Below, piece after piece: positions 23,554 through 34,429 of a stretch of 64,000 nt of DNA (its first letter is position 1; every line of letters starts with the position of its first letter). The notes below the pieces were generated by a model. That model saw nothing but the letters and a program-made list of their open reading frames with translations. It did no database searches and was not told the DNA's origin. This DNA is from Juglans regia (lineage: Eukaryota; Streptophyta; Magnoliopsida; Fagales; Juglandaceae). The translations under genes were made by a program, and so were the position numbers. Location of the stretch: positions 2,187,001-2,251,000 of the forward strand of contig NC_049912.1 in NCBI RefSeq assembly GCF_001411555.2, in the 5' to 3' direction.

Positions 23554-26500
23554 TCATGCAACGTTGAGCCTCTTGAGTACTGCAGCCATATACTTGCCCT
23601 GATGCTCCGCGATTGCCAGTTCTGTTTCGCTAGGCTCTCTTGTGCCATCTCCAGCAAAAACTCCAGCACCATATGGTGAACCCCCTCGAATTGAGTCCAT
23701 CTTGAACATCCCAGCTCCGAAGGTGTACCCAATGGGAACAAACAGCATTCCGTGATGCGCTAACTGGGTGATTGCTGTCCAACTGCAGTCATTAGGAGAA
23801 TGGAAACCATTTGAATATTTTCTCTCAAACTATTTACACTGATGTTAACAATCATCAAAACTAAGAAAAGAATGAACAGATGCACTTATGAACACAGAGA
23901 AACAATCCTTCAATTCCTATCTGCAAAAATACTTTGATAAACGAAAATTTATACGGAACCCACAACTTTAGGCATATGAAGTACTCTGATGAAGCTCAAG
24001 CAACTGCCAAACCAACCTCCGCTAACTCAATAAAAACATTAGGATATGTTGAGAGTAGCACGAAAAAGAGCTCGAGGTTGGCAAAAGCAGAGTAATGGAA
24101 GAAAAGTTTTCTAAGTATTCTCTGTATCTATTTTATTTACAGTACGTAATATATATATAGATTACATCGTGCAAGGAAGGATGAAAGAATGTTCTGACAA
24201 ATCTAACAAATCCTAACAGAATGGAAAGCATGCATGTTATTGCACCATTTCGTTTTTATCTGGTGGAGCCTTGAGTATCTGAGTCTGTTGTGAGCTCAAT
24301 AGCCCCCCGCAAGATGGAGAGTAAATGTTGATTACTCCCATCTTGTACAGCAATCGATTGAAGTTCGGGGAGTGTATTGGTTTAGTGAGCAGATCCGCTA
24401 ATTGACTGGAAGAAGGAACATGGGCAGTGGAAATTTGGCCAGCCAATATTTTGTCTCGAACCAGGTGGCAGTCGAGTTCGATGTGTTTCGTGCGTTCATG
24501 AAACACGGGATTGGCGGCAATGTGCAACGCTGCTAAGTTGTCACAATATAAGGTTGCAGGAGTAGATATGTCGATGCGTAAATCATGTAGAAAGTAACGT
24601 AACCATGTAAGTTCACAAGCAACCGCAGCCATCGCACGGTATTCGGATTCTGCCGAGGAAAGAGAGATAGTGTTCTGCTTCTTTGACTTCCACGAGATGA
24701 GGGAGTGACCAAGGAATACGCAGAAACCAGTGGTGGATTTCCGTGTATCAGGACAATTGGCCCAACTAGCATCCGAATAGGCAATGAGTTCAAGGTTGGA
24801 GTTGTTGGAGAAAAATATTCCCTGACCCGGATTGCCCTTGATATATCTGAGTATTTTGATGAGTGCATTGTAATGAGGCATTCGTGGTTTCTCCATGAAC
24901 TGGCTGAGTAGATTGACGCTATAATTCAGGTCAAGTCTTGTGTTGGTGAGGTAAAGTAATTTACCAACTAATTTTCTGTATAGAAATGGTTCATGAAATA
25001 AATCTCCATCATCCTTTGTGAGTTTGAGATTCGGCTCCATGGGCAAGGGGGATGGCTTGGCTGCGAGTAATCCTGTTTCGGAGAGTATATCGAGTGCATA
25101 CTTGCGCTGACACAACTGAATCCCTGTCTTAGAGCGAGCTATCTCCATGCCGAGGAAGTAGCGTAGTGGACCCAATGTTTTGATCTTGAATTTGGTGGCA
25201 AGAAACTACTTCACATTGTTGCTGGAGGTGGGGTCAGAGCTTAATAAAATTATGTCGTCGACATAAATAAGAAGTGCAGTGAAAGAAGCATGCGTTTGCT
25301 TGGTAAATAGACTGTAATCTGCTTTGGACTGGATGAAGCCGAATTCAGCTAAGGAAGAAGACAGTTTTGTGTTCCATTGTCGAGACGCTTGGCGCAAACC
25401 ATAAAGGCTTTTGTGTAAATGACAAACCTGATTTGTCTTAGCTGAGGGATGTCCAGGAGGGGGCTTCATATAGAGTTCTTCGTCGAGCTCTCCATATAGG
25501 AATGCATTATTGATGTCCAGCTGTTGAAGGTCCCAACCTTGAATGGCAGCTACTGCAATAAGGCAGCGAATGGAGACCATTTTAGCAACTGGGGAAAATG
25601 TATCGTGGAAATCTATACCTTCACGTTGTGTGAAACCCTTTGCGACTAATCTGGCTTTGGCACGTTCAATGGACCCATCTGCATTGAATTTGTATTTGTA
25701 AATCCATTTACATGCAATCGGTTTCTTGCCAGGAGATAGATCAACCATGGACCATGTCTCATTAAGTTCAAGAGCAGTGAGCTCTTGCTCCATTGCTGCA
25801 CGCCATATTGGCTCTTTGACAGCTTGTGTGTAAGAAGTTGGTTCTTGGTGCATAGATATGGAGGTTGTGAAAGCTTTGAAAGAGGGTGAAAGGGTGTGGT
25901 AAGAGAGAACAGAAGTGAGAGGGAAAATTACCTTTGGATTGTTGAGAGGACCGTGATCTTCATGCTTGGTTGTTGATTGGAGAGCGGCAGGGGCAGTGAC
26001 TTGCTGACAATGAAAATCTTGTAGATAAGCTGGGGCTTTTCTGAGTCTATTTGAACGTCTTGGGAAATTGGTGAGGTTCGAACCTTGAGTGGGTTGGTGA
26101 TCTGGATTTGTTGTTTCAAGGGGTGGAGAGGAATTTGATTGAGTGGAGGAGGTGGAGGACGTAGGAGGGGTGTAATGCTGGAAGGTTGGGATGGATGTAT
26201 CAAGGGAAGTGGGATATGGGGTATTAAACTGAATATTGTATTGGAGTGGAGTCTGTTGTGAGCCATTGTTTGGCACGGAAGCATGGATTGGGTTGGTGTG
26301 TTTTAGAGAGAAAATTGCTTCATGAAATATGACGTCGCGAGATAAAAATATCTGGTTTGTGTTAATATCAAGAAGCTTATATCCTTTGACTCCATACGGG
26401 TAGCCAAGGAATAAGCATCGTCGAGCTCTTGGGTCAAATTTGGAGCGGGCATGATTGTGTGTGGAAGCAAAACAAAGGCAGCCGAATACTTTGAGATGAA

Positions 26501-29500
26501 GATAATTGGGTTTAGTTTTATATAGGAGTTCGAAAGGGGATTTGAAATGCAGGAGAGGGGTGGGGGTTCGGTTTATTAGGTAGACTGCAGTGTGGATAAA
26601 ATCAGGCCAATAGTGCATGGGAAGTCCGGATTGAAATCTTAAGGCCCTTGCAACGTTGAGAATATGCTGATGTTTACGCTCAGCTAGAGCGTTTTGTTGA
26701 GGTGTGGCGACACATGTTAATTGATGTGTGACACCTTTGGATTGGAAATAATTTGGCATGTGAAACTCAGCTCCATTATCGGTTCGAACTATTTTGATTT
26801 TTGCTGCAAATTGAGTCTCAACTAGAGAAAAGAAATTTTGAAGAGATTGACGAGCCTGTGATTTGGTTTGAAGGATATAAATCCAAGTGCAACGGGTATG
26901 TTGATCAACAATTGTGAGGAAGTACCGAGCACCATTATATGCATATGTCTTATTTGGGCCCCAAATATCTGATGAGATAAGATCAAAAGGGTTGGTTGCC
27001 GTGATGGATGATGAAGGAAAAGGTAGCTTGTGTTGTTTTGCAATTGGACATATTTCACAGGGACTTTTGGAAAACACTTTGGGTTTGGATTTGTCTTTAT
27101 AAATGTCATTGAGTATTTGCTGAGTCATTGAACTGTGTGCAAACCAATAGTGCCATAATTCAAATTCATCAAGTTTGGAAACATTGGAGGAATTAACAAT
27201 ATTTGAATGGAAAGCAGCAAATTGACGTGAAGTAGTAGAGTTTGGCCTTGGCATTTGGAGGTGATACAAGCCATTATGCACCTTCCCCAGTCCAATCGTC
27301 ATCCAAGATGAAAGGTCCTGAATAAAACAACAATTTGAGAAAAAAATTAGACAACAAGATGAATGAGTGGTTAATGATCTTGCTGAAATTAAATTGAATG
27401 AAAATGCAGGGACACATAAGACATTTTTAAGTGTCAAGGAATTTGTAAGCCGGATGTCACCAAGATGTGTAGCTGCAGTTGTGGCTCCATTTGGAAGTTT
27501 AATGGTATGTGAAACAGAAGTAACGTTGTGAGTGAAAAGGGATGGGTTACAGATCATGTGATCTGTAGCTCCAGTGTTAATAATCCAAGTGGCATCTATG
27601 TCTATCTGTCGTGAATGAGTGAAGTTGCAAAAGGAGATACCAGACACTTGAGGAGGATCAGAGACGCTGGCATGGTTGGCTGCGGATGTGGAGGTAGTTG
27701 GATTAGAATGATGGAGTAGAGCAAGGAGATGACTATACTGCTCCTGAGTAATAGGTGGTCCATGGTTGATTTGTTCCTGTTCAAGAGTAGATTGGTTAGC
27801 AAATGATTTATACTTATTGTGGTGCTTGTGGCCAGGGGGAAAACCGTTGAGTTTATAACATTTTTCTTTGGTATGGCCTGGAATGTGGCAATGAGAGCAC
27901 ACTGGAAGATGAGGATTGGCCTTGAAGCAGCGTTCTAGAGAATGTCCAGAAATGTTGCAATGTGAACAAAATAGGCGGTCTTTGCGTGAGGAAGGAAAAT
28001 TCCGTTGGTCTGGAACTCTGGCAATCATGGCAACGGGCATTGAGGGTGAGTGAAGCTGCCTACGCCGTTCTTCCTGCTGGACGAGGGAGATGACGCGGTT
28101 GAGTGCAGGGAGATCATCATGAAGTAGGATTTGAGCTCGGATAGCATCGTAAGAGTCATTGAGTCCCATGAGGAACTGCATGACTTTGTTGCGGTGCGTG
28201 TATTTCATGAGAGTTGTCACCGAACCACATGTACAGAGAGGCATGGGTTCATAAATCTCCAGTTCATCCCAGAAGCTTTTGAGCTTGTTATAGTATTGGC
28301 TGACAGAGTATTCTTCCTGCGTAAGAGTAGAAATAGATTTGGTTAATTGAAAAATGCGTGGAGCATTTTGGATTGAGAACCTATCCCGAAGGTCATTCCA
28401 CACAGTGGCTGCTGAATCTGCATGGGCGATGCTCGACCGATGTTCTGAACCAACTGAATGTTGGATCCAGGCAATGATCATATCGTTGCATCTTTCCCAC
28501 GGAGCATATAGGGGGTCAGTAGTGCTTGCTGGTTTGGGAAGTTTGCCGTCGATAAATCCAAGTTTATTTTTGATATTGAGAGCCCGTCGCATTGTCCTAG
28601 CCCATATTACGTAGTTCTCTGTTGTGAGTAGGTCTGGAACGAGTGGGTTTGAAGCCCCTTCACCGGGCTGAATGTAGTAAGGACTGGCAGGGTTATGAGG
28701 ATTGGTTTCGGGATTGGTTTCAGTATTGCGAGGCATGGTGGTATTGGATTCTGGAGAATTTTCTGAGTCGGTGTCAGAGGTAGATTGGCTCATTTCTCTG
28801 ATACCATGTTGAGAGTAGCACGAAAAAGAGCTCGAGGTTGGCAAAAGCAGAGTAATGGAAGAAAAGTTTTCTAAGTATTCTCTGTATCTATTTTATTTAC
28901 AGTACGTAATATATATATAGATTACATCGTGCAAGGAAGGATGAAAGAATGTTCTGACAAATCTAACAAATCCTAACAGAATGGAAAGCATGCATGTTAT
29001 TGCACCATTTCGTTTTTATCTGGTGGAGCCTTGAGTATCTGAGTCTGTTGTGAGCTCAATAGGATAAAAGGAAATATTGATAATGTGCAAAATTTTCCGT
29101 GCTCTGAAGTTTCTGACTTTCAAAATCTTAGTCCTGTAGAAAATTCTGCCCTCATGATGAAAGCAATAATCCATACTACAATCATAGTAATAGACGACAG
29201 AAACTTACTAGTTCATTTTGATAGTAGGAGTCTCATCTCTTCAGAATATATTTAGTAAAAATTATTTCATGTTGCAGTATTGGAAACTGATAAAACCTTT
29301 TGTGAAGTAGAATCAAGCAACAGCATTCTTCCGTATAGAGTAGAAACCCATTTAACGAAAGAAAGTAAAAAAACAAGGATTATTAAGACATTACAAAACA
29401 GTTTCCATCAAGCACATGTACATATGCATGTGTGGAGTATAGAAATGTAGCACACTAGCATTTCTACTCCTAATTGAACTATGGGTATTGGAATAACCGA

Positions 29501-30877
29501 TTCTTCACAATAAGTGGGCTAAGAACTTATCAGAATAAAAACCAGCTTATATATCTGTAATATAGAATAGCTAATGTTAGTGACCCAAATGTGAAACAGA
29601 TTTTCAATGTAGGTAACTTCCTTTTTTTTCCAATCTCTTTTCAAAGACAGCCACATTGCATTAAAAAGAGCCCATATTAACTTGGCCTCCCAACTTTAAC
29701 ATCACAGGACACATGCATTCTTCCGAACGCTGATAATCATGTTCCCACGTCTCTTTAGATACAGATTATATAAATCCCCGGAATGAAGCAAATGTCTGAT
29801 AGATAGTCAGTGGCAGAGGCAAAAAATGCCACGCACTTTCCTGCCTCTAAAACTTACCGGATATCTTTCTGAAAGAATTAGGCGAGCACCTACTAATGAG
29901 AGCAACAACTCTTTTACGGAGAAGTACAATTCTATACCCATAATATTCTAATTCACCTTGACAGCCTTTTAACCCCCATTTTCATGACAGCCATGCAAGA
30001 CCCCAAGCTCATGACAAATGACACCACCAAATAGTCAGTGGAGTGTGACTTGAACGTCATTTTATACTAGAAGCCTTATCGAGGATCACACTGACATTTG
30101 AGTCAGAGAACACAAATATTTTATAACTAGAAAATCTGAACGTCATCCTATGACTATGGTTTGAACGTCATTTTATACGCAGACATTTTTTCAAATAAAT
30201 ATATTAACCCCATTATGAGTTAGAGAACAATTATCATGGTCTTCTACGCCACTGAAGCAATCCTTCAAACAGACTAAATGCACAAATACAATGATGCAGT
30301 ATCCATAATCCACTTGGTTAAAGTATGCTTACGCAGTGGTTTCTTGGCCGCCTCCTTGGGTGCCCGTGCTAACGAAGAAGCCTGCCGGCTTACCCGCGAG
30401 CTTCTGCTCTTTCCAGAGCTGCCCCGTCGAGTCAAAGAACGCCTTCATTTGCGCGGCCATGCACCCGTACCTCGTCGGAAACCCGAAAAGAAGCCCATCA
30501 GCCGCAGCCAGCTCCGCCGCCGTTATTTCAGGGATCCCGTCATCCTTGGGCGGCGCCTTCATCTGCTCCAACACCTCGCTCGGCAACGTCTCCGAAACCC
30601 TGTAAAGAACTCCCTCGACGCCGTCGACCCCATCCACACCGTTCTTCATCCGTCGGGCCAGGCCTTCCACGTGTCCGTACATCGAGTAGAAGACTATGAA
30701 GATTTTCAGCTTTGCAATTGGACCTGAGGTCGTAGTTTCGACCGTGGCGTTTGGCTCAGCGCCATGGGGCTCGTCCTCGACCGGGATCGGCGCGTTCCTC
30801 GAGCCACTGGCATCGGCAGCAGCGACGGCTGAAGGTACTTTCTTCTTGCTTGGAACACAGCCGCCTCCCTTCCCCAT
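23554..30877 (-). CDS. NAD(P)H:quinone reductase, FQR1-like 1 (WrbA/flavodoxin fold), 2 exons
   Basis: Exon 1 is 30333-30877 and exon 2 is 23554-23782; together they encode 257 aa. The 6,550-bp intron has a GTAAGC donor and a CTGCAG acceptor. The family uses FMN to reduce quinones with two electrons from NAD(P)H, protecting against quinone redox cycling. Residues 57-76 hold the phosphate-binding start of the flavodoxin fold ([20 protein letters not shown]). Later motifs include [36 protein letters not shown] and [13 protein letters not shown]. The N-terminus [13 protein letters not shown] has Gly2 and Cys7 followed by lysines, a pattern suited to myristoylation, palmitoylation and membrane attachment; this is inference. 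The C-terminal half follows the FQR1-like 1 type (WTAITQL…[18 protein letters not shown]). About 5.0 kb of the intron is a young copia insertion in the same orientation. Exon 1 is strikingly GC-rich compared with its flanks. Confidence 0.94.
24047..24300 (-). repeat. Copia 3' LTR (young element)
   Basis: Plus-strand ends are TGTTGAGAGTAGCACG and GTTGTGAGCTCAAT. It is identical to 28807-29060 over all 254 bp by eye. The polyprotein stop codon (complement of 24237-24239) lies inside this LTR. Confidence 0.95.
24237..28793 (-). pseudogene. Copia gag-pol polyprotein, one amber stop and protease D-to-N
   Basis: A single frame of 1,518 codons plus terminator starts at the [19 protein letters not shown], only two bases after the primer-binding site. 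It is interrupted once, by TAG at 25206-25208 (codon 1196), 16 residues after the YVDD box. In order: gag (UBN2-type, [14 protein letters not shown]) about residues 40-260; two CCHC zinc knuckles ([14 protein letters not shown] and [14 protein letters not shown]) about 277-320; protease reading [11 protein letters not shown] with Asn406 where the catalytic Asp is expected; integrase with its HHCC (HYWFAH…CEIC) and the [12 protein letters not shown] and QQNALAER blocks; reverse transcriptase ([17 protein letters not shown] at 1177-1180); RNase H ([24 protein letters not shown]). Apart from these two changes, no lesion was seen. The TAG is a likely CAG-to-TAG transition. Confidence 0.93.
28807..29060 (-). 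repeat. Copia 5' LTR (young element)
   Basis: This LTR is upstream of the element's primer-binding site in minus orientation and should hold its promoter. It matches the 24047-24300 copy exactly. The A/T-rich GTACGTAATATATATATAG segment near 28900-28920 is a possible TATA region. Confidence 0.95.
29061..30332 (-). other. Remaining intron sequence of the FQR1-like gene (5' part)
   Basis: About 1.27 kb between the copia insertion and the exon 1 donor. It is AT-rich, with no coding similarity recognised. ACGTCATTTTATA occurs at about 30054 and again at 30167 within similar flanking words (GAACGTCATTTTATAC), a small local duplication. Without the copia insert the intron would be about 1.5 kb. 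Confidence 0.5.
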
Positions 30878-32030
30878 CGAGGAATTCCTTTAAATGGGGA
30901 CAGATCGGGACCAAACCTGGAGAATCTCTGATCCGATTCTGGATACTGAGGAATGTTTCCTGAAATGTTTCAGGTGAATTCAGACTGACCTTTGGGCATT
31001 GGAAGTTGGGATCTGAATTGCTCTCGAGTAGGAGTCTAGGACTGTTCTGAATAGTGTTACCTTAATTATTGATTCTCTATATGTAAAATCATATTTTTTA
31101 AAGATTAATATTGCGTATTAAGAAAAACTTTTATATCTGATTATGTGTTTTTTAGTTTATTATTTGTTTTTTTCCAATTTTTTTTTTTTTTATATTTTGC
31201 AATTAGTACAGCTACAAATTTTATCATTTAGCACTCACTAAAAATTTTTTCCTAAAATTCTATCAGTTGGTAGAGAAAGAAGAGAAAAAAAATAATAAAA
31301 TAAGATTTAGAGAGTAAACAGTACATCTTTAAATTTATAAAAATATTATTTATAATTATGCAAATTTTTGAATATATATAATCCAATACAATCTAATTTA
31401 AGCTCATATTAAACAAATATGTAAATGCATATACAGATACATAATTTGATGCTAGTACTCTTAATTATGAAAAGATTTTTTACTTTCGTATCGATTAATA
31501 ATTAAGAGAGCTAGAAGAAAATATTGTACAAAAATAAAGTTTTAATCTGTATCCATCTTTACGTTGGATTTATTTTAAAATTAAAAAAGAAAATTAGAAT
31601 TTAACCAAATCATCTTAATTTATAAATTTATTTTTGTTAATATCTTTATTAGTAAAGCATTTCTCTTAATATTAATAAAAAAAGATCCATTAACTTCACA
31701 TATTATCAAATGTGAATTATAATGTTGAAAAATCAAATAATAAATAAGTTCTTTGTAATAAAACACAAATTTCAAAAAAAAAACATAAAAGAAAAAAGTT
31801 AAAAGTGTCACCCGTAGTGCCCTTTCAAATTTCTTACAATTTTTATATTTTTAAATATAAAGTCTACTCTTTGTTATGAAAAACTTATTTATCATTTCAA
31901 AAAATATATTGATTTTTCGCAAAAAATAAAGTTGACGCGTCGTAATATATGAAATTGCCACAAGTTTTCAATTAACTCTTGTGTAAATCTTATCCGTCTA
32001 CAAATCAGCTAAATCCTAAAGTTAACATAA
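30878..32030. promoter_or_regulatory. 5' flank of the FQR1-like gene and AT-rich intergenic DNA
   Basis: The first 150 bp or so should contain the 5' leader and promoter of the quinone reductase gene. From about 31070 the sequence becomes extremely AT-rich with long T and A runs and no credible reading frame. No gene or recognisable element was seen in 31070-32030. Confidence 0.4.
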
Positions 32031-32036
32031 AACTAT

Positions 32037-33060
32037 AAGAGCATCTCCATCGGGCATCCATGATTTTTTATTAAGATATATGGTCAAGAATTTGACGGAG
32101 TAATCAGTTTCACCGCTAAGCGTTTTAGGGCTTATTTTTTGAATAATTCTTCTTATCAGTTATTATTCACTATCTCACATTTCACACTTTAAAAAAAAAA
32201 TTGTTTTCGGTAATTTTTTCCACCGCGCTCTCATATAAATATATATATATATATATAAGCCTCATAAATCCTTTTGAATTCCTTTGTTGGTTTCACCGAA
32301 TTAATCGAAAATTTGTATTCTTCATTGACAAAATCTGTTGTATAAATTTGGATATCTATTAGTGCTTGTTAGAGAAATGTATAGGGTTTATGAGCATGAG
32401 ATTTTCTGAGTATTTTGGCTGATTTGTGATAGATAAAGTTCGGTTTATGCCATCTGTGGTCGATTATCTTTGACCACATATCTATGATTTATGTTCCACC
32501 ACTGGGCTACGAGGACTTGTGACTATTGGCCTATGATTTCGTTTGAACGCTGGGCTATGATTTTGTTCGACCGTTGGGCTATCATTTGTGATATATTAAC
32601 TTCGCTTTATGCTATCTATAGTTGATTATCTTCAACCACTGGACTATAATGATCTGGTATAAGCATGTAAATCAATTTTATTGGACTGGTTCATGTCTAT
32701 ACTGTTACCAAGCTATAAATTTTGTGACTTGTCTATACTCCATCTTTTTTTTTTGTATATCTTGTCTATAAGGTGTTTTGCATATCTCAAGTTTCATGTG
32801 ATTGTTTTGGTAGATTTTGATTAATCATTTGATCACTCTATTGCATTGGTCTTGATTTTCTTGTTTGAACAAATATTTTGCAGTTTGGGGTGTTTATATG
32901 CACAGACCGTTGTTAGGGCTATATTTCTATTGTAATAAGGTGTGATGATGGTTGAATTTTGAGAGTATAAAATCAGGGCATTGTGGAGAGGGGCTCGATC
33001 TCTATGGCAGGGTAACCTGAATGACTATTTTCATTGTGGAAGGTTTCACAAAGGCAACCG
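32037..33060. repeat. Unidentified segment with internal ~165-bp duplication
   Basis: The word GAGCATCTCCATCGG at 32040 resembles one end of a Tourist-type MITE, but no matching opposite end was found. An (AT)n run lies near 32240-32258. Around 32425-32475 and 32588-32638 the same phrase recurs (TTTGTGATA…TTCGGTTTATGC and TTTGTGATA…TTCGCTTTATGC, then GATTATCTT…ACCAC), with GGGCTATGATTT-type repeats between. No protein-coding gene was recognised. Confidence 0.4.
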
Positions 33061-33072
33061 AGATTTAGGAGA

Positions 33073-33271
33073 CGTTTGGATTCGCAAGTCATCTTAGCTC
33101 ATCTCAACTCATCTCAACTCATCTCAACTCATTTTATTACTATTCATTACTATTCAGCAATTTTAACTCATAAATTTCATTACTATTCACAACTCATCTC
33201 ATTATTATTCACAATCCATCTCAATTCATCTCAAGTCATCTCAAGTCATCAACTCATCTCAATTCATCTCA
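33073..33271. mobile_element. MITE family A (copy 3), tandem-rich subtype
   Basis: This begins CGTTTGGATTCGCAAGTCAT and consists largely of repeated CATCTCAACT and ATTACTATTCA units, the reverse complement of the units in the 17724-17885 copy. The expected inverted right end CGAATCCAAACG is missing, so this copy is truncated or rearranged there. Confidence 0.6.
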
Positions 33272-33834
33272 TGATGGTTGTACCTCTTTCCTCTACTGAA
33301 CCATTGACCATTCTGGACCCCCATATATGCTTTCTACACTTCAGTTATGTTATAAGTTTATTATACTTTTCTCTTGTTTTCTTTGTTGGCTTTGCTGAGA
33401 GATATTGAAAGTGTGATATATCTTAAAAAATCAAGCTATAGAGAATTGCTTTTGAGTTAGAGGTTATGGTCACTATTGATTAATCATTCAATGGCTTTAG
33501 GTTCTTTTTTCATGTTTTCTCCATTGGCTGTGCTTGCATCTATTGATATTATTATATGAATTTATTTCTAACCTATATTGAATTATTGATTGCTTAAGGT
33601 TATAACATCTCCAAATTTAAACTCTATTTGCCTTTGTTATGATGTCTTTTTCTTATTAAGTTATTCTATTTTTAAACCAGTGTATAGAACACATCATCCA
33701 CATCACTTAAATTGTAAAATTTGATTTATAAGATTCAAATTTTAAAATTTTTCTTCTAAATCAAATTATGACATGTAAGTACTTTACTAATTATGTTATC
33801 TACACCGGCTTATAAATAAAAAAATTCTTTCTTG

Positions 33835-34425
33835 TTCTCTCTATTGTCTTTACTAGGATATATTGGTCATCACTATATTTGTTCAATAAGTTCTTGAATT
33901 CTACTCAATTGTTGACCAATTGGGATGAGTTGGCAACTCTTGATTTTGAAGCCTTTGCCCTCTATTGTTATGTTTTTTCTCTTGTTGTGATCAATATCTT
34001 TATTCGGATATAATTTGTTCAATATGTTCTTGAGTTATAGTCAACTATTGACCCATTAGAGTGAGTTGTCAACTCTTGATTTCGAATTTTTTGCCCTATA
34101 TTATTATGTTTTTTTTTCTTATTGTGATCAATGTCTTTGCTGGCATATAATTTGTAACAATATATTCTTGAGTTATACTCAACTCTTGATTGCTTGGGAT
34201 GAGTAGGCAGCTCCTGGATTTGAATTTATTTTTCCTCTCTTGTTATGCTTTTCTCGTTGTGATTAATGTCTTTGCTAGGATATAATTTGTGACAATATAT
34301 TCTAAGTTATACTTAACTATTGATTGCTTGGGGTGAGTTGGCAGCTCTTGAATTTGAATTTTTTGTTCCCTCTCTTGTTATGATTTTCTCTTGCTGTGAT
34401 CAATGTCTTTGCTAAGATATTATGA
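33835..34425. repeat. Tandem repeat array, ~136-bp unit
   Basis: The marker TGTGATCAATGTCTTTGCT and variants recurs with its TGA at 33988, 34125, 34260 and 34397 (spacing 137, 135, 137), with a more diverged unit starting near 33837. Each unit also carries TTGAGTTATACTCAACT-like and GGATGAGTTGGCAGCTC-like blocks. Weaker copies may extend back to about 33370. No coding content is apparent. Confidence 0.75.
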
Positions 34426-34429
34426 AGTC

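Larger units (their letters stand above)
24047..29060 (-). mobile_element. Young Ty1/copia LTR retrotransposon in the FQR1-like intron
   Basis: The element is 5,014 bp with two 254-bp LTRs that I read as identical base for base, flanked by AGGATA at 24041-24046 and 29061-29066. The primer-binding site TGGTATCAGAGA (complement of 28795-28806) abuts the 5' LTR and matches the 3' end of initiator methionine tRNA. A purine-rich tract (complement of the CCCCCCGCAAGATGG run at 24304) abuts the 3' LTR. Domain order gag, protease, integrase, reverse transcriptase, RNase H defines copia. Small size and short LTRs suggest the Ale/Retrofit group, a tentative placement. Identical LTRs mean very recent insertion. 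Confidence 0.96.

Noticed and set aside
25206..28844. Copia polyprotein start at 28844
   Set aside because: The first 17 codons lie in the LTR and primer-binding site. The ATG at 28793, just after the primer site, is the sensible start.
30278..30727. 149-aa open frame on the plus strand
   Set aside because: It is antisense to the GC-rich exon 1 of the quinone reductase gene, where stop codons are rare in all frames. The minus frame has clear flavodoxin motifs; this one has none.
33835..34425. CRISPR-like regular spacing
   Set aside because: The whole unit repeats without unique spacers, and this is a plant nuclear genome. It is an ordinary tandem repeat.
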